Of a DNA stretch of 61,676 bases, positions 1-8,565 are shown in pieces (position 1 is the first letter of the stretch; the number at the start of each line of letters is the position of its first letter). The translations under genes were made by a program, and so were the position numbers. Source of the stretch: a virus; the IMG/VR virus record IMGVR_UViG_3300044530_000653, positions 1 through 61,676 of that record; one strand, given 5' to 3'. A model generated the notes under the pieces. It was not told the DNA's origin. It did no database searches and was given only the letters and a program-made list of their open reading frames with translations.

Positions 1-48
1 GGTCACTAAAAAATTGGGGGAAAGCAATTGGAGTTGACAAATAACATC

Positions 49-204
49 ATGGCTGCTAAACTATATACATCAGAAGTCTTTATGCGTAAGAGATATCTTA
101 TGGATAAGAAGACTCCAGAAGAGATTGCAAAGGAATGTGGATGTTCTCTAGAGACTGTCTATGTTTACCTTGCTAAGTTTGGACTAAGGAAATCAAAACG
201 ATGA
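49..204 (+). CDS. Small helix-turn-helix protein
   Basis: A 51-residue basic protein. Residues 20-45 (KTPEEIAKECGCSLETVYVYL) read as a recognition-helix HTH of the resolvase/sigma-like type, so DNA binding is likely. The ATG at 49 follows a weak GGAG and the stop overlaps the next start (ATGA at 201-204), so the genes are translationally coupled. Its place just before the terminase genes would fit a role in packaging or local regulation, but nothing proves this. Confidence 0.65.
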   Translation: MAAKLYTSEVFMRKRYLMDKKTPEEIAKECGCSLETVYVYLAKFGLRKSKR

Positions 205-335
205 ATAAATTTGAAAAAGCATTGATAGCACTTGCCGTTGCAGGTAGCGTTGGTTTTGCGTTTGCGTTTGCTGCGTTAAAGGGTATTCCAGAAACATTTG
301 ATTGGGAGTCTGACGAAGAGGAATCTTATGAGTGA
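201..335 (+). CDS. Small single-span membrane protein
   Basis: Forty-four residues with one hydrophobic segment (about residues 7-27, Ala/Val/Phe rich) and an acidic tail (DWESDEEESYE). It overlaps the genes on both sides by 4 and 8 nt, which supports translation. I recognise no family. The topology would suit a small inner-membrane peptide. Confidence 0.55.
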   Translation: MNKFEKALIALAVAGSVGFAFAFAALKGIPETFDWESDEEESYE

Positions 336-570
336 CAATCTAAACATAACAGTTGACCAAGTAAATAATCCACTGCACTACACATCAGACCCATCTGGTA
401 TTGAGTGTATTGAGATAACTCGTCATCGTAATTTTAATATTGGTAATGCTTTTAAATATCTTTGGAGAGCAGGACTTAAGGATGAGGCAAAGACCATACA
501 AGATTTAGAGAAAGCAATCTTTTATATTAAAGATGAAATAAATAGACTAGAAGGCAAGTATGTCAACTGA
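328..570 (+). CDS. DUF3310 (SaV-like) protein
   Basis: An 80-residue protein with the DUF3310 signature: VNNPLHYTS near the N-terminus, GIECIEITRH, then NIGNAFKYLWRAGLKD and a C-terminal helix. Many phages carry this small family, and it is sometimes annotated as a nucleotide kinase without proof. I chose the ATG at 328, which overlaps the upstream stop, over an in-frame TTG at 298 that would lie inside the previous gene. Confidence 0.8.
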   Translation: MSDNLNITVDQVNNPLHYTSDPSGIECIEITRHRNFNIGNAFKYLWRAGLKDEAKTIQDLEKAIFYIKDEINRLEGKYVN

Positions 571-1096
571 AGACGATCTCGTTAAGCATCTTGACCAAGT
601 CAACCTAGTAGTAGAAGAATACCTAAAAGGTAATGATCCAACAGTTATTTCTAAGCAACTTTCTATACCAAGACAAAAAGTTGTAACACTTATTAATGAA
701 TGGAAGGTTATGGCATCTGCAAATGATGCTATCCGTGCTCGTGCTAAAGAAGCATTAGCAGCAGCAGATACTCACTACAGCAAGTTGGTTTCTCGCACAT
801 ACGAAGTTATTGATGAGGCATCAATGACAAATAATCTTAGTGCTAAAACTGCAGCAATCAAACTTGTGATGGACATTGAGTCTAAGCGTATTGACATGCT
901 TCAAAAGGCTGGACTACTTGAGAATAAAGAACTTGCTGAAGAGATGATGGAAATTGAGAAGCGTCAAGAGATTCTTGTTCTTATCCTAAAAGACATTGCG
1001 TCAGAGTATCCACAGGTTCGTGATGAGATTATGCGTAGGCTTTCTGCATTTGCAAAAGACAATGAGGTGATTACAGTTGTCCACGATGTTCAATGA
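560..1096 (+). CDS. terS: Terminase small subunit (putative)
   Basis: A 178-residue, mostly helical protein directly upstream of and overlapping the terminase large subunit. Residues 20-50 (GNDPTVISKQLSIPRQKVVTLI) form a predicted HTH, and the rest is coiled-coil-like with an acidic Glu-rich stretch. N-terminal DNA-binding HTH, helical oligomerisation core and position all fit a small terminase, which selects viral DNA for packaging. Sequence alone is not diagnostic, so the call rests mainly on context. Confidence 0.65.
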   Translation: MSTEDDLVKHLDQVNLVVEEYLKGNDPTVISKQLSIPRQKVVTLINEWKVMASANDAIRARAKEALAAADTHYSKLVSRTYEVIDEASMTNNLSAKTAAIKLVMDIESKRIDMLQKAGLLENKELAEEMMEIEKRQEILVLILKDIASEYPQVRDEIMRRLSAFAKDNEVITVVHDVQ

Positions 1097-2861
1097 GTTT
1101 CTTGAAGCACTACAGGATGATCACTTTCAAGAGATGCCAGTAGACGCAAGAACATTTGTTGAGGGTGAAGCGTACCTTGGACAACCACCATTATCTGATA
1201 TTCAGTACGATATTGTTGAGGCAATGAGCCAGATCTATCGTAAAGAAGATTTGATTAATATGATGGGTGAAGAAAAGGGCACTCAGTACTACAACAAGTA
1301 CACAAAGAATGAAATCATCCTGCAACTTGGGAAGGGATCTGGAAAAGACTTTACATCAACCGTAGCATGCTCATACATCGTATATAAACTATTATGTTTA
1401 AAAGACCCAGCAAAGTATTTTGGTAAGCCCTCTGGAGATGCTATCGACCTAATCAATGTGGCTATTAACGCTCAACAAGCAAAGAATGTTTTCTTTAAAG
1501 GTTTTAAATCAAAGATCGAAAGATCGCCATGGTTTGCTGGAAAGTATTATGCAAAGGCTGACTCAATTGAGTTTGACAAATCTATTACCGTTTACTCTGG
1601 TCACTCAGAGCGTGAATCACATGAGGGACTAAACCTTCTGCTTGCAGTTCTTGATGAGATTTCTGGTTTCGCATCTGAAGTTGGAACAGGAAATGAGCAA
1701 GGAAAGACTGCTGATAATATCTACAAGGCTTTCCGTGGTTCAGTAGACTCTCGCTTCCCTGACCTTGGCAAGGTAGTTCTTTTATCATTCCCCCGTTATC
1801 CAGGTGACTTTATTTCAGAAAAGTATGATGATGTTGTTGCTGAAAAAGAAGTGGTAGAGAGAAGTCACAAGTTTACAATTAATCCACTACTACCAGAAGA
1901 TAGCCCAGACAATAACTTTGAAATTTCGTGGGATGAAGATCAAATAATTTCATACAAATATCCAGGGGTATTCGCACTAAAAAGACCCACATGGGAAGTA
2001 AACCCTACACGCAAGATCGATGACTTTATGATTGCATTCATGACAGACCTTGGAGATGCTATGATGCGCTTTGCATGTGTACCAACCTTTGCTTCTGATG
2101 CATTCTTTAAGCAGGCAGACAAGGTAAGAGCATGTATGACATTAAGAAACCCTGTGGATAACTTTAGAAGATTTGACGATTCATTTAAGCCAGACCCAAC
2201 AAAAAAATATTATGTACACGCTGACCTTGCACAGAAGCACGATAAGTGTGCGGTAGCCATTGCACATGTAGAAAAATGGGTAAACATACAGGTAATTAAT
2301 AACTACGAACAGGTGGCACCAATTGTAGTAGTGGATGCAGTAGCATGGTGGGAGCCAAAGGTAGAAGGACCTGTTAATCTTTCTGAGGTAAAACAGTGGA
2401 TTCAAAATCTTAGAAGGCTTGGGTTTGATATTGGAATGGTTTCCTTTGACCGTTGGCAATCATTTGATATTCAAAATGAATTGAAGCAGGTTGGAATGAA
2501 GACTGATACTGTTTCTGTTGCCAAGAAGCACTATGAGGATATGGCTATGCTTGTGTACGAGGAAAGACTTGCCATGCCTGCAATTGATTTATTGTTTGAT
2601 GAACTAACCCAGTTAAAGATTATGAAAAATGATAGAGTTGACCACCCACGCAAAAAGTCAAAGGACTTGGCTGATGCTGTGTGTGGAGCAATATTTGGGG
2701 CAATATCACATACCCCAAAAAATATAGACACTGAAGTAGAGGTTCATACTTTTAGGGATAGACCTAAGCGAGTTGACGAACTACCTGAGAACGTGATACA
2801 ATATAAACCTAGCCAGATAGAAGAAATAAAAGACTACCTGGACAGACTAAAAACACTATAA
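1077..2861 (+). CDS. terL: Terminase large subunit
   Basis: A 594-residue packaging motor. The N-terminal ATPase has a Walker A-like GKGSGKD (residues 85-91) and a Walker B ending in LDE (192-194). The C-terminal RNase-H-like nuclease starts near HADLAQKHDKCAVAIAH and has later acidic residues including SFDRW and KDLADAV. It cuts concatemeric DNA and pumps it into procapsids. The TTG at 1077 has GAGGTGA at 1064-1070 with good spacing; an ATG at 1086 is possible. No portal gene follows, so the usual terminase-portal-capsid order is broken here. Confidence 0.92.
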   Translation: MSTMFNEFLEALQDDHFQEMPVDARTFVEGEAYLGQPPLSDIQYDIVEAMSQIYRKEDLINMMGEEKGTQYYNKYTKNEIILQLGKGSGKDFTSTVACSYIVYKLLCLKDPAKYFGKPSGDAIDLINVAINAQQAKNVFFKGFKSKIERSPWFAGKYYAKADSIEFDKSITVYSGHSERESHEGLNLLLAVLDEISGFASEVGTGNEQGKTADNIYKAFRGSVDSRFPDLGKVVLLSFPRYPGDFISEKYDDVVAEKEVVERSHKFTINPLLPEDSPDNNFEISWDEDQIISYKYPGVFALKRPTWEVNPTRKIDDFMIAFMTDLGDAMMRFACVPTFASDAFFKQADKVRACMTLRNPVDNFRRFDDSFKPDPTKKYYVHADLAQKHDKCAVAIAHVEKWVNIQVINNYEQVAPIVVVDAVAWWEPKVEGPVNLSEVKQWIQNLRRLGFDIGMVSFDRWQSFDIQNELKQVGMKTDTVSVAKKHYEDMAMLVYEERLAMPAIDLLFDELTQLKIMKNDRVDHPRKKSKDLADAVCGAIFGAISHTPKNIDTEVEVHTFRDRPKRVDELPENVIQYKPSQIEEIKDYLDRLKTL

Positions 2862-2878
2862 ACAAGGAGAAATAAGTA

Positions 2879-4051
2879 ATGAATTCATTCAAGAAAATCG
2901 CACTAGCCGTGGTTGCAGCCATGACTTTGGGCATGGTCGCAGTAGCACCTGCAAATGCTACAGTAATGACAGTAGCGGTAACGCTAGATGGAACAGCAAA
3001 TACAACTAATGGTGTAATTGCTACCCCTGCCACATTGCCAGTACCAGCAGATAACACAATCGATGCAGCAGATGCACTACGCTTTGTGGCAACAGTAGCA
3101 GCAGGAACATCAGTTTCTGCAGTAGCAACTAACGCAACAATCGTATCAGCACTACACACATCAGCAGCACCAGTCGGAGCATCGTCAGGATCATCATCTT
3201 TGACAATTGCAACAGGAACTGGAACAACTGCAACATTCTTTGTCTACACAAAGACAACAGCAATTGGAACCGTTGTAATTAACAATGGTGGAACAACTCT
3301 TACATACTATGTACAGGGTACTGCTGGCAAGATCAACAACCTAACAGTTTCAGCACCTTCAGCAGGTGCAGCAGGAACTAAGCAGGATATAGTTGTAACT
3401 GCAACAGATGCATTTGGCAACAAGGTATCTGGCAAGTCAATTACAGCAACCGTATTTGCTTCAACAGCAGTTATGGATACAGCAACAGTAACAACTGGTG
3501 CTACTCTAACAGACTTTGGAACAGCAACCTTTAAGGCTACTCTTCCAACAACAGGAACACGCTCACTAATTACTTTTGCACCAACAACATCATCAGATGC
3601 AGTTGCAGCAGCAGTAGTTGGTTTGACTGCTCCAACACTTGCACCATTCGCAGAGATTGCAGTTCGTGATCTAGTATCAGAACTTGCTGCACAGACTGCT
3701 GCAAAGATTGCTGCAGAGAATGCTCTTGCTGCTGCCGTTGCTAAGGCTGCAGCCGATGCTGCTGCTGCAAAGGTTGCTTCAGATGCAGCACTTGCTGCTA
3801 AGAATGCAGAACTTGCAAAGTTCAAGGACGACACAACAACAGCAGTTGCTCAGGCAAAGGCTGCTTCAGATAAGGCACTTGCAGATGCAAAGGTAGCATC
3901 AGATGCTGCTCTTGCTGCTAAGGATGCACAGATTGCTAAGTTGACTGCAGATAATGCAGCAGCACTTTCTTCTTTGAAGAAGTCATTCAATGCACTTGCT
4001 ACAAAGTGGAACAAGAAGAATCCAAAGGCTAAGGTTACTCTAGTTAAGTAA
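2879..4051 (+). CDS. Secreted Ala/Thr-rich protein with C-terminal coiled coil
   Basis: A 390-residue protein with a clear signal peptide (FKKIALAVVAAMTLGMVAVA, cleavage near ANA-TV). A Thr/Ala-rich beta region follows with an Ig/invasin-like stretch (LTVSAPSAGAAGTKQDIVVTATDAFGN), then an Ala/Lys heptad coiled coil (about 275-360). It ends in a basic KKSFNALATKWNKKNPKAKV motif that resembles C-termini of surface proteins in freshwater actinobacteria (from memory). RBS is AAGGAG at 2863-2868. The synonymous codon choice is rich in GCA/ACA. It may be a host-derived surface or exported protein; its role in infection is unknown. Confidence 0.75.
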   Translation: MNSFKKIALAVVAAMTLGMVAVAPANATVMTVAVTLDGTANTTNGVIATPATLPVPADNTIDAADALRFVATVAAGTSVSAVATNATIVSALHTSAAPVGASSGSSSLTIATGTGTTATFFVYTKTTAIGTVVINNGGTTLTYYVQGTAGKINNLTVSAPSAGAAGTKQDIVVTATDAFGNKVSGKSITATVFASTAVMDTATVTTGATLTDFGTATFKATLPTTGTRSLITFAPTTSSDAVAAAVVGLTAPTLAPFAEIAVRDLVSELAAQTAAKIAAENALAAAVAKAAADAAAAKVASDAALAAKNAELAKFKDDTTTAVAQAKAASDKALADAKVASDAALAAKDAQIAKLTADNAAALSSLKKSFNALATKWNKKNPKAKVTLVK

Positions 4052-4064
4052 TTAGTCCAACATT

Positions 4065-4097
4065 AAAGGGGTTACCAATTACGGTAGCCCCTTTTTT
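4065..4097 (+). terminator. Intrinsic terminator
   Basis: GGGGTTACC (4069-4077) pairs with GGTAGCCCC (4083-4091) around a short A/T loop, and a T-run follows. It lies 14 nt after the stop of the secreted protein gene, ending the terminase transcript. Confidence 0.85.
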
Positions 4098-4111
4098 GTG
4101 CAATAAAATGG

Positions 4112-4117
4112 TATAAT
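4112..4117 (+). promoter_or_regulatory. -10 box before the PA14 gene
   Basis: TATAAT lies just after the terminator. A TTGTGC about 17 nt upstream could be the -35. Transcription from here would give a leader of about 30 nt containing GGGGGAAAGG before the ATT at 4156. Confidence 0.6.
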
Positions 4118-4155
4118 CATCCTATCAGACATGTCGTCTGCAAGGGGGAAAGGTA

Positions 4156-6309
4156 ATTAAACGACTACTAAGAATAGTAACAGCCACAGTTCTAGCCTTT
4201 GGCTGGCTACTTATAGCCCCCCAGGAAGCCCACTCTGATGATCCACTCACAGTAGCATCCCAAGAAATACAGAAACTTAACGATAGCGTAGATGACCTTG
4301 GCTATCAAGATGATTTTATAGATCTTATAGAGATAGCAGAAAATAAGTTTGCCTCAGCCACAAATGCGAAGGAACTTAAAGATGATGCCTATGATGCCCA
4401 CGAAGATGCAGTAGAAGCAGAAGCCACAGCCTTAGAAGTAAAGAACCTTGCCCAGTCAAATGTGGATGGGCAGACAGCCACAGTAGCCTTGGCCCTTGAA
4501 CATAAAGACAACGCTCTTGAAGAAAAGAATGATGCTCAAGATGCACTCAGCATAGCCAATATTAATGTTCAAACCACACAATCTAATATGCAGAGTGCTG
4601 GGGGAACAGGTTTGGCATACACTGTTTATACTCTTGTTAGGCAGGGTAATGTTGCTACCCCAGGATCTGTTCTTTGTTCTGGCACCTGGAACTCAAGCAG
4701 TATGCAACTTCCAGTTTGCGGTAATAGATACGAAAACCTTATAGTTAAATTTACTGGACAGATAACAGTCCCTTCATGGTTTACACAAACCTACTTTGCA
4801 GGATATACGGATGATGGTTTTAGAATGTATGTTGACGGTCAACTTGCTGTTGATAACTGGGTAGAGCAAGGGACAACTTGGAGCGATTACTCTCCCGTAT
4901 ATGATGTTAGTGAAGACAAAACCTTAGATGTAGAAATATGGTGGTACAACGGAGGAGGCCCTGGATCCTACCTTCTTGGATGGGCAATTCCTGGAGGATG
5001 GACTGGAGCAGGTTGTGACTATGCTGGAAATCCAAGAGTATGGGGACAAAACTTTAGTTGTAATCTTAATACATTTTCTTCTGGATCAGGACCAACTCAA
5101 TCACAAATAAATGCTTACAATGATGCTGTTGCAGCACAGGCTATAGCACAAACAAACTATAACAATAAATTGGCAGTATACAATGACAAACTAAGCGTAT
5201 ACAACTCTGAGAATACAACACTGTCATCAATGAATCAGGTTTTGCAAACTAAGACACAGGAACATCTTGATGCCGTTGCAGATACAGAAGATGCTTTAGA
5301 GTTAAAGAATAGCAAAATACAAATATATAATCAATCAATAACTGATTTAAATAATGCTATTGATGATGCATGGCGTTACTATGATTATCAACTACAAAGA
5401 GAAATTCAGTCTGCCATTGCTCAAGCAGCAGCCAACGCTGCAGCCAATCAGCCTACTCCAGAACCCACACCAGAACCTTCTCCAGAACCAACCGAAGAGC
5501 CAACAGATGAACCAACTCCAGAGCCTTCGCCAGACCCAACTGATGAGCCTACAGATGAACCAACGCCTGAACCTACCCCAGAGCCATCACCAGAGCCTAC
5601 AGTAGACCCTACAGATGAGCCTACACCTGAACCTACCCCAGAAGTTACCCCAGATCCAGAACCAACTGAAGAGCCAGTTGTAGAACCTACTGAAGAACCT
5701 ACACCAGAACCTTCACCAGAGCCTGGACCAGATCCAGAGCCAGAAGATAATCCCTGGACTGAACCAGATGCAGAAATTAAAGATGAAGTGTTAGCAGCCC
5801 TCATTCCTGAAAAGGGTACAGGAACAGCAGAAGATTTATCTGGAGTTATTGCTAACCTTACAAGCAAGGATAATAAGTTAGTTACTCTTTCCCCTGAACA
5901 AGTAACAGCAGTTAGTCAGACACTTAGAGCATTGACACAAGAAGCAAAAGTAGAGGTTGCAGAAGACCTTGGTATTAAGCCGTCAGAAGTTGCACAGATT
6001 GCTGAGCAGATGAAGTCTAACCCAGCACTTGCTGAAGCATTTGTTGAGTTTACTGACAGAGCAGAATCAGCAGGGGATACACCAATGCCATTTACATTAG
6101 CAGATGCAGTAACAGAAGTACAGACAGAAGCATTTTTAGCAGATCCACTTGGTGCAGTATTTGAAGTGGATGTTACAGAACTCCTATCCAATTTTTCTGA
6201 GTTGGGTATGGACATGACAGACGATCAGAGAGAGAAAGCCCAGGAAGTCATTATCCCAGTAATCATTGTTTCACAGATTGCAAATGTAATGATTGGGATG
6301 AGGAGGTAA
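4156..6309 (+). CDS. Secreted PA14-domain protein with Pro/Glu-rich stalk
   Basis: Reading upstream from the first in-frame ATG (4462) gives a full signal peptide (KRLLRIVTATVLAFGWLLIAP, then EAHSDD) starting at an ATT codon behind GGGGGAAAGG, so I place the start there (717 residues). Order: signal peptide, helical segment, PA14 carbohydrate-binding-like domain (about 195-310, with YTDDGFRMYVDGQ and LLGWAIPG), coiled coil, about 100 residues of P(T/S)PEP/DEP repeats, helical domain, and a hydrophobic C-terminus that may anchor it. It looks like a wall- or membrane-linked glycan-binding protein. A G-run error plus the ATG at 4131 is the alternative explanation for the start. Confidence 0.75.
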   Translation: MKRLLRIVTATVLAFGWLLIAPQEAHSDDPLTVASQEIQKLNDSVDDLGYQDDFIDLIEIAENKFASATNAKELKDDAYDAHEDAVEAEATALEVKNLAQSNVDGQTATVALALEHKDNALEEKNDAQDALSIANINVQTTQSNMQSAGGTGLAYTVYTLVRQGNVATPGSVLCSGTWNSSSMQLPVCGNRYENLIVKFTGQITVPSWFTQTYFAGYTDDGFRMYVDGQLAVDNWVEQGTTWSDYSPVYDVSEDKTLDVEIWWYNGGGPGSYLLGWAIPGGWTGAGCDYAGNPRVWGQNFSCNLNTFSSGSGPTQSQINAYNDAVAAQAIAQTNYNNKLAVYNDKLSVYNSENTTLSSMNQVLQTKTQEHLDAVADTEDALELKNSKIQIYNQSITDLNNAIDDAWRYYDYQLQREIQSAIAQAAANAAANQPTPEPTPEPSPEPTEEPTDEPTPEPSPDPTDEPTDEPTPEPTPEPSPEPTVDPTDEPTPEPTPEVTPDPEPTEEPVVEPTEEPTPEPSPEPGPDPEPEDNPWTEPDAEIKDEVLAALIPEKGTGTAEDLSGVIANLTSKDNKLVTLSPEQVTAVSQTLRALTQEAKVEVAEDLGIKPSEVAQIAEQMKSNPALAEAFVEFTDRAESAGDTPMPFTLADAVTEVQTEAFLADPLGAVFEVDVTELLSNFSELGMDMTDDQREKAQEVIIPVIIVSQIANVMIGMRR

Positions 6310-6310
6310 T

Positions 6311-6517
6311 ATGAAAATAATAACAAAGGTTGTGAAGGGATTCTTCACATGGCTAAAAGATGCAGGGGTGGAGATAATCGCACAAGCCTTTACCCTCCTT
6401 GGCTTCTTTATTGCATGGTTAACATTAACGGGATCAGCAAGAGACATAGTTGGTATTGCAGTACTTGCAACCACAATAATCTGGCTAATTACAATCCCAC
6501 TAAGAAAGGAGGACTAA
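6311..6517 (+). CDS. Small two-span membrane protein
   Basis: Sixty-eight residues with two hydrophobic stretches (about 19-40 and 44-62) and charged ends. It starts 2 nt after the PA14 gene behind GAGGA and precedes the holin candidate. No family recognised. Membrane topology and position next to a holin-like gene make a lysis accessory role possible. Confidence 0.65.
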   Translation: MKIITKVVKGFFTWLKDAGVEIIAQAFTLLGFFIAWLTLTGSARDIVGIAVLATTIIWLITIPLRKED

Positions 6518-6519
6518 AT

Positions 6520-6804
6520 ATGGCAACTAAAAAGGTAGTAGAGCCTCCTAAGAAGGAGCACCCACAAAAGGCAATCACTAATATTTTAATGAGAATCCTA
6601 GCAGTCTTTGCAGCATCTGGTCTATCAGTACTTGGTGCTGGAGCAGTGGTTGGAATTGACACAATGCAGGCAGTATTCTTAGCAGGACTATTAGGCGTAG
6701 CAACAGTCATTGAAAGACTGGCAAGGGCTTTTTTGGACGATGGAAAACTCACATTGGCAGAGATCAATGATGCGTTTAAGACGGTAGACAAAAAGGCTAA
6801 TTAG
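6520..6804 (+). CDS. Holin-like membrane protein
   Basis: Ninety-four residues: a Lys/Pro-rich N-terminus, two transmembrane helices (about 24-45 and 50-68), then ARAFLDDGKLTLAEINDAF. That hydrophilic tail is shared with r1t-type holins of actinobacteriophages as I remember them. Holins open the inner membrane to release endolysin. RBS AAAGGAGG at 6505-6512 fixes the ATG at 6520. The endolysin gene is about 4 kb downstream, not adjacent. Confidence 0.6.
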   Translation: MATKKVVEPPKKEHPQKAITNILMRILAVFAASGLSVLGAGAVVGIDTMQAVFLAGLLGVATVIERLARAFLDDGKLTLAEINDAFKTVDKKAN

Positions 6805-6820
6805 TCATTATTGAAGGTAG

Positions 6821-6850
6821 TTGACAGCCCTCTCTGGGCAATGGTATACT
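6821..6850 (+). promoter_or_regulatory. Consensus sigma-70-type promoter
   Basis: TTGACA (6821-6826), 18-nt spacer, TATACT (6845-6850). It drives the Ntn-hydrolase gene with a leader of about 25 nt containing GGAGAGGG. Confidence 0.85.
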
Positions 6851-6881
6851 TGAGTATCACCTATCTGGAGAGGGCTCTGTC

Positions 6882-7406
6882 ATGACCTGTATTGCAGTTG
6901 TACGCCATGAAGATAAAATTTACATGGCTGGAGATCGTGGGGCATCAGATGATGGCACCATTCTAGCACTTGAAGCACCAAAGGTTTGGAAGATAGGTCC
7001 TTATCTTATTGGTTACGCTGGATCAATGGACGGAGAAAGAATCCGTTATAACTTTAAGCCAACACCACCTAACATTAAAGACACAGACAAGTTTATGCAG
7101 ACAAGATTTATTAAAGAACTAAAAGAATTTTACAACGAGTTCTGGGTTGATACATCAAAAGATGGAGACCTTGGTTTAATTATTGCAGTTCGTGGAAACA
7201 TCTATGAGCATAGTTCTGCGGACATGTCTTTATCTAAGTATACACTCCCATACCTTGCTATGGGGTCTGGAGCAGAGTATGCATATGGAGTTTTATATGC
7301 AACAGATAAGCAGAAAAATGCAAGGAATAGAGTAGTCCAAGCAGTAAATGCTGCAATTAAATTTAACCCATCATGCATGGGCCCAGTTGACATCGTCAGT
7401 CTATAG
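6882..7406 (+). CDS. Proteasome/HslV-type Ntn hydrolase
   Basis: A 174-residue protein starting MTCIAVVR. After Met removal, Thr1, Asp17 (in AGDRG) and Lys33 fall exactly at the catalytic positions of proteasome beta/HslV subunits. Conserved glycines follow (YLIGYAGS, AMGSGAEYAYG). Such enzymes are self-activated threonine peptidases that form rings. No ATPase partner is encoded nearby, so it may borrow a host unfoldase (HslU or Mpa type) or act alone on phage proteins, for example as a maturation protease. Phage HslV-like proteins are known; the function is inferred. Confidence 0.85.
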   Translation: MTCIAVVRHEDKIYMAGDRGASDDGTILALEAPKVWKIGPYLIGYAGSMDGERIRYNFKPTPPNIKDTDKFMQTRFIKELKEFYNEFWVDTSKDGDLGLIIAVRGNIYEHSSADMSLSKYTLPYLAMGSGAEYAYGVLYATDKQKNARNRVVQAVNAAIKFNPSCMGPVDIVSL

Positions 7407-7421
7407 GAGTATACTTAGTAT

Positions 7422-7640
7422 ATGAGCGAAGAATTTGAAGAGATCCTAAAGGACATTCAGAACATAGAATCAGACTTTGACGAGTTTGAAATCTGGCTTG
7501 AAAACGGTATTGAACGGGGATGGGTAACTGAACCGTTCTGCAATACACATGAGGGTGATCCCTATATGACAGACGAAGAACAACAAGAATGGGAAGAGGG
7601 CGGAGACCCTTGCCAAGTAGTTTTAAAAATCAAACAATAA
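7422..7640 (+). CDS. Small acidic protein
   Basis: Seventy-two residues, strongly acidic (EEFEEILKDIQNIESDFDEFEIWLE). Phages often make such proteins as DNA mimics or enzyme inhibitors, but nothing specific is seen. TATACT ends 6 nt before the ATG, predicting a leaderless mRNA. Confidence 0.65.
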   Translation: MSEEFEEILKDIQNIESDFDEFEIWLENGIERGWVTEPFCNTHEGDPYMTDEEQQEWEEGGDPCQVVLKIKQ

Positions 7641-7657
7641 AAAACAAGGAGAATAAA

Positions 7658-8530
7658 ATGAAGAAAACACTACTAGCACTACTATCAATTGCAATTGCAT
7701 TTACAGCAGTTGCACCAGCACAAGCACAAGATGAAAGAGTCTTAGCGATTATTGACTCTGCTATTAACTCAAATAACTTTCCATCAATTATTCATGAGGT
7801 CTGCTTTACAACTGTAAAGTCAACAACCCCAAAAGAAAATATGTCTTGTCCTAACGGAGAACTGTTTATGGAAGGAAAGGGAGCAGCATCTGCACCTTGG
7901 CCAGTGTCTGTAAACAATGCAACCTACCATGGAGACTCTATGGTAAAGGCTGCCCTAACAGTAAATCCAAATCTAAAGATTGTCTTTGTTAGATTTAACG
8001 ATGTCACAAGTCTTGGAAACTCACGAGGAGATGTGAAAGCATTGGCTTCAGCAATTAATTGGGTATCACAAAATGCAGCAAAGTACAGCATTGATGCTTT
8101 GTCAATTAGTCAGTCGACAGTAAGTACAGGAAACCTTGCACTATGCTCAACAGATAAAGTTGTTATTAATGCAGTAGCATCATTAAACACTAATAACATT
8201 CCAGTTTTTGTTGCAACAGGAAATGATCGTCGACGAGATGTTGTGGGATTCCCTTCATGTGTTAATGGTGTAATCGGCGTGGGAGCACTAGGTAATGCAA
8301 CACAACTAGAGGCAGCAACAAACACAGGTCCTGGACTTGACATGGTTGCACTTGGCAAGGTACGCATTACTAAGTATAACGGTTCTCCAACAGATACTGC
8401 TGGTAGTTCTGTAGCAACTGTAGTATCTGCAGCATCTTACGTAAATCGCAACACATTTAAAACATTTGGTGAGTATCTCACATCTCTTCCAAAGATTTTA
8501 ATTGGCACTGCATCATACATTCGTAACTAA
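7658..8530 (+). CDS. Secreted subtilase-like serine protease (S8)
   Basis: A 290-residue protein with signal peptide (KKTLLALLSIAIAFTAVAPAQA). The subtilisin triad appears in order: Asp33 in AIIDSA, His91 in YHGDSM and Ser251 in AGSSVA. FVATGND supplies the oxyanion Asn. The motifs are slightly off consensus (GSSVA rather than GTSMA). RBS AAGGAG and ATG 7658 were chosen because the upstream in-frame start lies inside the previous gene. It would act outside the cytoplasm, perhaps on cell-surface proteins during lysis or as a virion protease. Confidence 0.8.
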   Translation: MKKTLLALLSIAIAFTAVAPAQAQDERVLAIIDSAINSNNFPSIIHEVCFTTVKSTTPKENMSCPNGELFMEGKGAASAPWPVSVNNATYHGDSMVKAALTVNPNLKIVFVRFNDVTSLGNSRGDVKALASAINWVSQNAAKYSIDALSISQSTVSTGNLALCSTDKVVINAVASLNTNNIPVFVATGNDRRRDVVGFPSCVNGVIGVGALGNATQLEAATNTGPGLDMVALGKVRITKYNGSPTDTAGSSVATVVSAASYVNRNTFKTFGEYLTSLPKILIGTASYIRN

Positions 8531-8565
8531 ATAATAGTCCTAGGCATGACTTTAAACTGCCCCAT

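Noticed and set aside
3684-3896. Leu/Gln-rich + strand ORF
   Set aside because: Out-of-frame shadow of the Ala-rich coiled coil of the 2879 gene.
5448-5867. 139-residue Gly/Ser/Val ORF on the - strand
   Set aside because: Antisense shadow of the PTPEP/DEP repeats of the PA14 protein; no RBS or promoter.
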